From Gilvimarinus gilvus (GTDB taxonomy: Bacteria; Pseudomonadota; Gammaproteobacteria; Pseudomonadales; Cellvibrionaceae), in NCBI RefSeq assembly GCF_030518155.1, contig NZ_JAULRU010000692.1:1-64000 (forward strand): a stretch of 64,000 bases of DNA. The letters run 5' to 3'. The notes beneath the pieces were generated by a model. That model was not told where the DNA came from. It was given only the letters and a program-made list of their open reading frames with translations, and did not search any database. The translations under genes and the position numbers were made by a program. Of this stretch, positions 57,083 through 64,000 are shown piece after piece. How positions within the stretch are numbered: position 1 is the first letter of the stretch; each line of letters starts with the position of its first letter.

Positions 57083-58228
57083 TTAAAACATCCTTCCACT
57101 GTTCCCCGCATCTTCGTCCTCAATGGAGAGTCCGTCTGCGGCGTTGGAGAGATAAGCCGCGTCGGTTTCTGAACCGAGTTTAATCATCAGGCGCAGGTCG
57201 TTTGGTGAGTCGGCGTGAGACAGCGCGTCTTCATAGGTGATTTCGCCGTTGTCGTAGAGGCTGTAAAGCGCCTGATCAAATGTTTGCATGCCCAACTCAG
57301 TTGACTTTTTCATGAGCTCTTTTAACTCGCCCACTTCACCCTTGCGAATCAGGTCGGACATTAGCGGTGTATTGAGGAGCACCTCCAGACAGGCGCGACG
57401 ACCTTTACCATCGGGAGTGGGAATTAATTGCTGCGCGACGATCCCACGCAAATTAAGCGACAAATCCATCCATAACTGGCGGTGACGATCCGCCGGGAAA
57501 AAGTGAATAATCCGATCCAGCGCCTGGTTGGCATTGTTGGCGTGCAACGTACACAAACAAAGGTGGCCGGTTTCAGCAAACGCGATAGCGTGCTCCATTG
57601 TTTCGCGCGAGCGCACCTCACCAATCAAAATAACATCGGGTGCCTGACGCAGTGTATTTTTCAGTGCAACCTCAAACGAGTCGGTATCAATACCCACCTC
57701 GCGCTGCGTAATAATGCAACCCTCGTGCTGATGAATAAATTCGATAGGGTCCTCGATAGAAATAATGTGGCCCTTGGAGTTGCGGTTGCGATGACCAATC
57801 ATTGATGCCAGCGACGTTGACTTACCGGTACCGGTAGCGCCCACAAACATCACCAAGCCGCGCTTGGTCATTGCCAGCTCTTTAATAACCTCTGGCAAAT
57901 TCAGGTCGTCAATTTTCGGGATATTGGTTTCGATGCGGCGCAGTACCATACCTGCGAGGTTACGCTGATAAAACGCACTCGCACGAAAACGACCAATGCC
58001 GCGCGCACTGATAGCAAAGTTTAACTCTTTAGCTTCGAGAAATTCTTTGCGTTGCTTTTCATTCATAACCGAAAGCACCAACTCTCGTGCTTTTTCAGGC
58101 GCCAGTGGTGTCGCGGTAGCCGGCACGACTTTACCGTGCAACTTAATGGATGGAGGAACGCCCGCTGTCACAAACAAGTCCGATGCGTTCTTATCCACCA
58201 TCAGTTGCAATAATCGATCGAAATCCAT
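57083..58228 (-). CDS. pilU: Type IV pilus retraction ATPase PilU
   Basis: 381 residues, PilT/PilU family ATPase: LFVTAGVPPSIKLHGKV, Walker A GATGTGKSTSLASMIGHRN, ISIEDPIEFIHQHEG and QAPDVILIGEVRSRETMEHA. Cooperates with PilT in pilus retraction. The C-terminal extension (about 340-381) is typical of PilU. Downstream of pilT, separated by the (CGTTTTC)n array. Confidence 0.95.
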   Translation of the reverse strand: MDFDRLLQLMVDKNASDLFVTAGVPPSIKLHGKVVPATATPLAPEKARELVLSVMNEKQRKEFLEAKELNFAISARGIGRFRASAFYQRNLAGMVLRRIETNIPKIDDLNLPEVIKELAMTKRGLVMFVGATGTGKSTSLASMIGHRNRNSKGHIISIEDPIEFIHQHEGCIITQREVGIDTDSFEVALKNTLRQAPDVILIGEVRSRETMEHAIAFAETGHLCLCTLHANNANQALDRIIHFFPADRHRQLWMDLSLNLRGIVAQQLIPTPDGKGRRACLEVLLNTPLMSDLIRKGEVGELKELMKKSTELGMQTFDQALYSLYDNGEITYEDALSHADSPNDLRLMIKLGSETDAAYLSNAADGLSIEDEDAGNSGRMF

Positions 58229-58300
58229 AATTGGGACCCAAGTGTTTTAACGTTCTTATTAACCGGCAAACGAATCGAGTGCAACACTGAGGCATCCGAT

Positions 58301-58400
58301 TCCGTTTTCCGTTTTCCGTTTTCCGTTTTCCGTTTTCCGTTTTCCGTTTTCCGTTTTCCGTTTTCCGTTTTCCGTTTTCCGTTTTCCGTTTTCCGTTTTT
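58301..58400. repeat. Heptanucleotide array (CGTTTTC)n, about 14 copies
   Basis: About 98 bp of exact 7-bp units of TTTTCCG in the 170-bp gap between pilT and pilU, beginning at the pilT stop (58399-58401). On the transcript of the pilT-pilU pair it reads (CGGAAAA)n. Expansion or contraction would change spacing in the mRNA. It also keeps open a 83-residue minus frame with a KRKTENG repeat, which is a by-product. Confidence 0.93.
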
Positions 58401-59433
58401 AAAAATTCTCTGGCATTTTCGCTTTTTCACGTGCCACTTCACGCGAAATTACCCGACGCGCCACCAAATCTTCCAGGCACTGATCCATAGTCTGCATCCC
58501 TACCGAGGCGCCTGTTTGAATGGCCGAGTACATCTGCGCCACCTTATCTTCCCGTATGAGGTTTCGAATCGCCGGTGTACCGCGCATGATTTCGTGAGCG
58601 GCGATACGACCACCACCATTTTTCTTCATCAATGTTTGCGAGATAACTGCCTGCAATGACTCCGACAACATCGAGCGCACCATGGCTTTTTCGTTAGCCG
58701 GGAATACATCGACAACCCGGTCAATCGTTTTTGCCGCACTGGTGGTGTGCAAAGTGCCAAACACTAAGTGACCGGTTTCCGCCGCGGTTAGCGCCAGGCG
58801 AATGGTTTCCAGGTCACGCAGCTCACCTACCAGAATAATATCCGGGTCTTCGCGCAACGCCGAGCGCAACGCTTCAGAAAAGCCGTGCGTATCGCGGTGC
58901 ACTTCGCGCTGGTTGACCAGGCACTTTTTCGACTCGTGGACAAATTCAATCGGGTCTTCGATCGTCAGAATGTGTTCGTACTTGTTGTCGTTGATGTAGT
59001 CCATCATCGCCGCCAACGTTGTGGACTTACCGGAACCTGTTGGCCCCGTCACCAATACCAAGCCGCGCGGCACGGAACTCACATCGCGAAACACCTGCCC
59101 CATGCCCAACTCTTCCATGGTTAACACTTTCGATGGAATTGTCCGGAACACAGCGCCAGCACCGCGGTTTTGGTTAAAGGCGTTAACACGGAAACGGGCG
59201 ACGCCGGGCACCTCAAAGGAGAAATCCGTTTCCAGAAACTCTTCGAAATCTTTGCGTTGCTTGTCATTCATGATCTCGTAGATCAAACTATGCACCTGCT
59301 TGTGGTCCATAGGCGGCACATTAATCCGGCGAACATCCCCATCGACACGAATCATGGGGGGCAGACCGGCCGAAAGGTGCAAATCCGATGCGCCCTGCTT
59401 GGCGCTAAAGGCGAGGAGCTCCGTGATATCCAT
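58399..59433 (-). CDS. pilT: Type IV pilus retraction ATPase PilT
   Basis: 344 residues, standard length. GASDLHLSAGLPPMIRVDG, Walker A VTGPTGSGKSTTLAAMMDY, LTIEDPIEFVHESKK, Asp-box LREDPDIILVGELRDLETI, and the AIRNLIREDKVAQM motif needed for retraction. Drives pilus disassembly in twitching. Divergent from yggS. Confidence 0.97.
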   Translation of the reverse strand: MDITELLAFSAKQGASDLHLSAGLPPMIRVDGDVRRINVPPMDHKQVHSLIYEIMNDKQRKDFEEFLETDFSFEVPGVARFRVNAFNQNRGAGAVFRTIPSKVLTMEELGMGQVFRDVSSVPRGLVLVTGPTGSGKSTTLAAMMDYINDNKYEHILTIEDPIEFVHESKKCLVNQREVHRDTHGFSEALRSALREDPDIILVGELRDLETIRLALTAAETGHLVFGTLHTTSAAKTIDRVVDVFPANEKAMVRSMLSESLQAVISQTLMKKNGGGRIAAHEIMRGTPAIRNLIREDKVAQMYSAIQTGASVGMQTMDQCLEDLVARRVISREVAREKAKMPENF

Positions 59434-59521
59434 ACAGCTAAACCCTTAATATTGTTCAATTTTTGTTAATACTGTGCGCATCAATATGCTAAGCCAAGCG
59501 CGGGCAAATGTCGGGGACCGA

Positions 59522-60232
59522 ATGCACAAGATAGACGAGAAGCTCGCCAATGTCACCGCTCGATTAGAACGAGCCGCCGAGCAAGCTGGCCGCCCCCGTA
59601 CAGAAATCATGCTAATCGCGGTTAGCAAAACCCAATCGGCCGAGCGCCTGCGCCAGGCGTATCAGTGGGGCCAGCGCCGTTTCGGCGAAAATTATCTGCA
59701 AGAAGCGCTCGACAAACAACAGGCTCTTGCTGACCTCAGCGATATTGAGTGGCACTTTATCGGCCCCATCCAATCCAACAAAACCCGCGCCATTGCCGAG
59801 CATTTTAGCTGGGTCCACAGCGTGGACCGCCTCAAGATTGCCCGTCGCCTAAGTGACGCGCGCCCGCCAGAGCTGGAGCCACTGAATGTTTGCATTCAGG
59901 TCAACATTGACAGCGAGCCGAGTAAAGCCGGTGTCAGCCCTGAGCAATTGCCGGAACTGGCCGCCGCGATCGCAGCGCTCCCGCAACTCAACCTGCGTGG
60001 ACTAATGGCTATACCGGCGCCCGGCAAAAATCATCACGATCAACAGGCAAGTTTTACCCAACTAACGAATTTAATTCAATCGTTGCGCCAAACCGGCGTC
60101 TCCAGCCCACTGGATACGTTATCAATGGGCATGTCGGCTGATTTGGAAGCGGCTATTGCCGCCGGTGCCACCATGGTGCGTATTGGCACCGATATTTTCG
60201 GCCCCAGAGCGGCTCAGTCTACTCAAGTATAG
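59522..60232 (+). CDS. yggS: YggS family pyridoxal phosphate homeostasis protein
   Basis: 236 residues from the ATG at 59522 (GGGG before it); in-frame ATG at 59474 adds an unconserved leader. PLP lysine in IAVSKTQSAERL, GENYLQEALDK, WHFIGPIQSNK, and LSMGMSADLEAAI. Maintains free PLP levels. Precedes proC as usual. Confidence 0.93.
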   Translation: MHKIDEKLANVTARLERAAEQAGRPRTEIMLIAVSKTQSAERLRQAYQWGQRRFGENYLQEALDKQQALADLSDIEWHFIGPIQSNKTRAIAEHFSWVHSVDRLKIARRLSDARPPELEPLNVCIQVNIDSEPSKAGVSPEQLPELAAAIAALPQLNLRGLMAIPAPGKNHHDQQASFTQLTNLIQSLRQTGVSSPLDTLSMGMSADLEAAIAAGATMVRIGTDIFGPRAAQSTQV

Positions 60233-60244
60233 GTTTTACCTTCC

Positions 60245-61060
60245 ATGATTAAGAATATTGCATTTATCGGCGCTGGCAACATGGCCGGCGCCATTATCAA
60301 GGGCCTGCTAGAACAGAACTATCCAGCGGCTTCCATTCAAGCGACTACACGCACCACAGCCAGCGCCGAGCGCGCCGCCGCTGAGCTTGGTATCCACACA
60401 TCTACCGACAACAGGGCGGCGGCCGAATGGGCCGATGTGATTGTGCTTGCCGTCAAACCGCAGATGCTTCAGGCCACCTGCGAAGGCCTCGCAGACTCAA
60501 TAAACACACAGCTAATCGTCTCCGTGGCGGCAGGTATTGATACGGCCAGCATCGCCCGTTGGCTCGGGAACGAAGTGGCGGTCGTACGCAGTATGCCCAA
60601 CACCCCATCACAGGTGGGCGTCGGGGCCAGCGGCCTGTACGCTAACACTCGGGCAAGCGCAGCGGACAAAGCCTTTGCCGAGCAAATCGCCACCGCAACG
60701 GGCCTGTGCGTGTGGGTACAAGATGAGGCGCAAATGCACGCAATTACGGCCGTTTCTGGCTCGGGCCCGGCGTATTACTTTCTGTTTATGGAGGCTATGA
60801 TTCGCGCTGGCGTTAAGCTCGGCCTCACCCCGGACACTGCGCGTCAGCTTACCCTGCAGACAGCCTTGGGCGCCGCGACACTGGCCGGCCAGGTCGATGT
60901 GCCGGTGGATGAACTCAAGCGCCGGGTTATGTCACCAGGCGGCACCACGGAGCGAGCCATCAGCGCCTTTGAGGCTGGCAATCTACCGCAATTGGTGGAG
61001 CAGGCCATGACCGATTGCGCCGCGCGCTCACAAACCCTAGCGGATGAGCTGGCAAAATAA
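60245..61060 (+). CDS. proC: Pyrroline-5-carboxylate reductase
   Basis: 271 residues. FIGAGNMAGAIIKGLLEQ, VVRSMPNTPSQVGVGASGL, VSGSGPAYYFLFMEAMI and VMSPGGTTERAISAFE. Last step of proline synthesis. 12 bp after yggS, same strand. Confidence 0.96.
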   Translation: MIKNIAFIGAGNMAGAIIKGLLEQNYPAASIQATTRTTASAERAAAELGIHTSTDNRAAAEWADVIVLAVKPQMLQATCEGLADSINTQLIVSVAAGIDTASIARWLGNEVAVVRSMPNTPSQVGVGASGLYANTRASAADKAFAEQIATATGLCVWVQDEAQMHAITAVSGSGPAYYFLFMEAMIRAGVKLGLTPDTARQLTLQTALGAATLAGQVDVPVDELKRRVMSPGGTTERAISAFEAGNLPQLVEQAMTDCAARSQTLADELAK

Positions 61061-61123
61061 ATATCCGCCCCCATATCCCAACATTATGGCCAAAGGCATC
61101 GAATTTAACACTGAGGAAAGCCG

Positions 61124-61711
61124 ATGAATACCCTACAGCAAATGCTGATTTATCTGATTCAGACCCTTGGGTCACTGTATATGCTGATCATTTTGCTGCG
61201 GTTTTTGCTGCAGCTGGTACGCGCCGATTTTTACAACCCTATTTCACAGGGCATCAGCAAGGCCACCAACTTGTTTTTGCTACCTTTACGCAGGGTCATT
61301 CCCGGCGTCTACGGCATTGACATGGCCGCACTGGTGCTGGCCCTGTTGCTGCAATGGGCAGCCGGACAGCTGATATACCTTATCGCCGCTCAGGGCCTAC
61401 TCAACCCGCTGTTGATCTTACCCATGGGGTTAATAGGTATCCTGAAAATGCTGGTACAGATCTATTTTGTCGGCATGATCATTTACATTATCGCGAGCTG
61501 GATTGCCCCTTTTAGCCAGAACCCCGCGCTGGTCCTTATGCGCCAACTGATTGAACCGGCAATGGCGCCGCTGCGCAAAGTCATCCCCGCCATGGGCCCA
61601 ATTGACATTACACCGATCTTTTTCTTTTTGATTTTGAACCTGTTTAACCAGTTCTTAATCCCCGCGCTGGCGCAAACATTGGGGGTAGGCGGCCTGTTAC
61701 TCGGTTTTTAA
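61124..61711 (+). CDS. yggT: YggT family membrane protein
   Basis: 195 residues with two YGGT repeats, each with two helices: RFLLQLVRADFYNPISQGIS and YIIASWIAPFSQNPALVLM / PLRKVIPAMGPIDITPIFFF. Function not established. Between proC and the dynamin gene as in related genomes. Confidence 0.92.
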   Translation: MNTLQQMLIYLIQTLGSLYMLIILLRFLLQLVRADFYNPISQGISKATNLFLLPLRRVIPGVYGIDMAALVLALLLQWAAGQLIYLIAAQGLLNPLLILPMGLIGILKMLVQIYFVGMIIYIIASWIAPFSQNPALVLMRQLIEPAMAPLRKVIPAMGPIDITPIFFFLILNLFNQFLIPALAQTLGVGGLLLGF

Positions 61712-61851
61712 CGATGAAATGACCGATAGTCCCCCTAATTGCCCCGCCAGTCAGGCTAATACCGTGTTCAGCTAGCGACTCGGGGCGTTTTAGGCTTTAA
61801 TGGCGAATACCGTCAGTAGAAGCTAAAACAATTGGGATAATTAAAAATACA

Positions 61852-63840
61852 ATGGACATCAAGGCACTACACAGACAAATGGCTCAGTACAGCGCTTGGA
61901 AAAGTGCGCTGGATACGCGCTTAGAGGGCTTTTGCCAGTGGAGTGAAAAGCACAAACTGGTGACCGCCGACGCCTTGAGCTATCTCCACAGAGCGCGCAC
62001 ATTACTCGGCGGTGATCAGTTCACCATTGCCTGTGTGGGGGAGTTCTCCCGGGGCAAAACCGAACTCATTAACGCGCTGCTCTTTTCCGACACGACCAAA
62101 CGCTTGCTTCCGTCCCAGCCGGGCCGAACTACCATGTGTCCGACGGAAATTTTCTGGGACCCACAGCAACCCAAAAACTGCGTGCGCTTGCTGCCTATAG
62201 AAACCCGTCGGTCCTCGGCCAGCATGCAGAGCTTTAAGCGCATACCGCAAAACTGGTTCACCATCGGTTTCGATCCGAATAACCACGACTCGGTAGTGGA
62301 GGCGATCGGTCAGGTGTCAGCCAGCAAGATGGTCACCCGCAAAGAGGCCGCTCGCCTCGGTTTTAACGCCACCGAGCTCGAAATAGACGAGCAAACCGGT
62401 CAGGTGCAAATCCCCACCTGGCGTCACGCACTGATTAACTTTGATCACCCGCTATTGCGAGAAGGCCTGCGTATTGTCGACACGCCGGGGCTCAATGCCC
62501 TCGGTAATGAGCCCGAACTCACCCTAAAAACCCTGCCGGATGCGCAGGCAATTTTGTTTTTGCTGGCGGCAGACAGCGGCGTCAGCGCCAGTGACATGAC
62601 CATTTGGCGCGACCACATTGCAGGGCTGCGCGAAGACAATTGCACAGCCGTGCTGGCACTGTTGAATAAAATCGACACACTGTGGGACGAGCTAACACCG
62701 CCTGCCGAAATTGCTGAAAATATTGAACACGTACGCCTGCAAACCGCCAAGCATTTGGGGCTGGCTCCGGAGCATGTCCTGCCTATCTCAGCCAAAAAAG
62801 CTCTGACCGCCAAAGTTAGGCAGCGCCGCGCTGACTTGCTGCAGAGTAATTTCCCACAGCTCGAGCAGCGCCTGGCCGAGTGCATTCTGCGCTCACAACA
62901 GCAGATCATCAGCCATCGGCTGGTCAGTAATAGTCACGATATGATCGTCAATACATACAACAGCCTGACTCGGCGCATTGACGACAGTGAAAATGAACTG
63001 CAAGCTCTTATGCAAACCAGCGATACCGGCCTGGACCAAGAGCTTGACCGCCAGCGCGAGAAAATTCGCACCGCTCACCACCGCTACCACAAGCAGTCGC
63101 TGTCCCTCAAAACCAGTCAGCGCATGCTGAATAATCAGCGCACCTCACTGTTAGCGCCGGTTGAGGAAAACAAACTACAGCGGCTCAGTGAAGAAGCGCA
63201 AGAGCGCATGAACCAAAGTTGGACGACGATGGGACTGTCGCAGGCCATCGGTGATTTCTTTGACGATGTCGATGCCAGCATTAATCATTTGATACGCGAA
63301 GTTGAGCGAGCCAATAAGGTGTTGTCCAGCATTTACGACCGACCCGAGCACGGCCTTGACGCCTTGGCTATGGCCAACAACCACAAGCTCAACATCACCA
63401 GCCACCGCCGCCGCTTGCGCAACTTAGAAAATAACGCCGATCGTTTGCGGCGCTCGCTCAACAGCGTATTGGCGACCAAAAGCACCCTAATTAATCGCTT
63501 TTTGGCCACTTTGGTGAAAGAGGTCAATAGCCTGTTCAGTGATTTGCGTAACGACATCAACAACTGGCTGCAAGATGCTTTAACCCCCCTAACACATCAC
63601 AACCAACACCAGAAAAAACTTTTGGAACATCACATGATGCGCCTCGGAGAACTGCGTTCGCAAACGCATGGCCGCAAAGACCAGCTGCAAAGTCTTGAAC
63701 AGGCATTACAGGTGCTGTCCACCGCGCGCGGAGACCTCGAACCCCTGTTTCTGGAGGTCACTCGCACCCCAGAGGCAAGGCCGGTGGAACAAGCCCAGGT
63801 GGTATCACTGCAGCAAGCCCGCGCGCAAGCCCAAAACTAG
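61852..63840 (+). CDS. Dynamin-like GTPase
   Basis: 662 residues. GTPase motifs: G1 GEFSRGKTELINALL (about 61-75), G2 region TMCPTEIF, G3 DTPGLNALGNEPE, G4 LNKIDTLWDEL. The C-terminal half (about 370-640) is helical and coiled-coil (stalk-like: RRRLRNLENNADRLRRSLNS). No clear membrane helix, so it may bind the membrane by its stalk. Bacterial dynamin-like proteins shape or protect membranes, and usually come in pairs, but this one is single. The stop TAG sits in a CTAGCAG-C-CTGCTAG palindrome (63837-63851). Confidence 0.8.
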   Translation: MDIKALHRQMAQYSAWKSALDTRLEGFCQWSEKHKLVTADALSYLHRARTLLGGDQFTIACVGEFSRGKTELINALLFSDTTKRLLPSQPGRTTMCPTEIFWDPQQPKNCVRLLPIETRRSSASMQSFKRIPQNWFTIGFDPNNHDSVVEAIGQVSASKMVTRKEAARLGFNATELEIDEQTGQVQIPTWRHALINFDHPLLREGLRIVDTPGLNALGNEPELTLKTLPDAQAILFLLAADSGVSASDMTIWRDHIAGLREDNCTAVLALLNKIDTLWDELTPPAEIAENIEHVRLQTAKHLGLAPEHVLPISAKKALTAKVRQRRADLLQSNFPQLEQRLAECILRSQQQIISHRLVSNSHDMIVNTYNSLTRRIDDSENELQALMQTSDTGLDQELDRQREKIRTAHHRYHKQSLSLKTSQRMLNNQRTSLLAPVEENKLQRLSEEAQERMNQSWTTMGLSQAIGDFFDDVDASINHLIREVERANKVLSSIYDRPEHGLDALAMANNHKLNITSHRRRLRNLENNADRLRRSLNSVLATKSTLINRFLATLVKEVNSLFSDLRNDINNWLQDALTPLTHHNQHQKKLLEHHMMRLGELRSQTHGRKDQLQSLEQALQVLSTARGDLEPLFLEVTRTPEARPVEQAQVVSLQQARAQAQN

Positions 63841-63941
63841 CAGCCTGCTAGACTGTCACACCAACGCCACTTGCAGGTATTCAAGCGCGACTTTAGACTT
63901 GCGCTTTTACCGGCGTATCCGGTGATCACCAAGAGACATCG

Positions 63942-64000
63942 ATGACAAAGACTTTCGCGCCTGACTCAGTGGGTCTGGTTACACCCTTTACCGTGCAGTT
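63942..64000 (+). CDS. metX: Homoserine O-acetyltransferase/succinyltransferase, 5' end
   Basis: Only the first 19 residues: MTKTFAPDSVGLVTPFTVQ, matching the conserved N terminus of gammaproteobacterial MetX (PEDSVGLV). The gene order proC, yggT, metX is that of Pseudomonas. It would acylate homoserine in methionine synthesis. The gene continues beyond the window. Confidence 0.7.
   Translation, partial: MTKTFAPDSVGLVTPFTVQ

Noticed and set aside
58191-58442. 83-residue minus-strand frame with KRKTENG repeats
   Set aside because: It is created by translating the 7-bp array; it begins inside pilT, ends inside pilU, and has no domain or ribosome site.

Overview
The window looks like the chromosome of a free-living, probably marine or lignocellulose-associated gammaproteobacterium of the Cellvibrionaceae type (Cellvibrio, Teredinibacter, Saccharophagus, Gilvimarinus-like). 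This is inferred from conserved blocks in gammaproteobacterial order (coaD, rsmD, ftsYEX, rpoH; gshB-tonB-yqgE-ruvX; the pilGHIJK-chpABC chemosensory operon; pilT-pilU, yggS, proC, yggT, metX) combined with a compact beta-mannan utilisation locus. No rRNA, tRNA, CRISPR array or intact transposase was seen.

Layout. 1-2.2 kb: an intact GPH-type sugar symporter beside a decayed second copy. 2.3-4.6 kb: a PilZ protein and a DUF1631 protein. 4.8-8.1 kb: a nitrate transporter followed by a fused PP2C phosphatase/protein kinase. 8.1-15.5 kb: an accessory stretch with an AT-richer eastern part, holding a MarC-type membrane protein, two divergent DUF1254/DUF1214 proteins, a MOSC protein, zinc-ribbon proteins, a broken membrane protein, a truncated gene and several repeats. 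15.5-25 kb: the mannan locus. 25-33 kb: housekeeping genes. 33-41 kb: a frameshifted DJ-1 protein, a quinone-oxidoreductase-like dehydrogenase, a CBS protein, a Kef antiporter, a guanidinium exporter under a guanidine-II riboswitch, small envelope proteins, a glutathione peroxidase and rsmE. 41-53.6 kb: the twitching-motility chemosensory operon. 53.9-64 kb: gshB, tonB, yqgE, ruvX, pilU, pilT, yggS, proC, yggT, a dynamin-like GTPase and the start of metX.

How the genes work together. The mannan locus encodes a nearly complete route: a lipoprotein GH5 mannanase and a secreted GH27 alpha-galactosidase trim galactomannan, an SSS symporter imports the products, a cellobiose/mannobiose 2-epimerase makes mannosyl-glucose, a GH130 phosphorylase splits it to mannose-1-phosphate and glucose, and an AGE-family enzyme probably isomerises mannose. 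A LacI regulator sits among four near-identical 14-bp palindromes (consensus TGNAACCGRTWWCM) placed before the symporter, the phosphorylase, the regulator itself and the isomerase, which looks like one regulon.

The most unusual signal is a set of intergenic repeats that all have a 7-bp period. One family is built from TCNGACN units, often with an inverted arm (NGTCNGA)n, and lies at 8.1, 12.7, 18.1 and 57.0 kb. Separate heptad tandem arrays lie at 12.6 (GGTTGCG), 23.8 (CCGTTCA) and 58.3 kb (CGTTTTC). They sit just after genes, and in three cases the repeat supplies the upstream gene's stop codon. No transposase for them is visible here. A 24-bp direct repeat at 8328 and 15078 brackets the accessory stretch, and its second copy truncates a zinc-ribbon gene.
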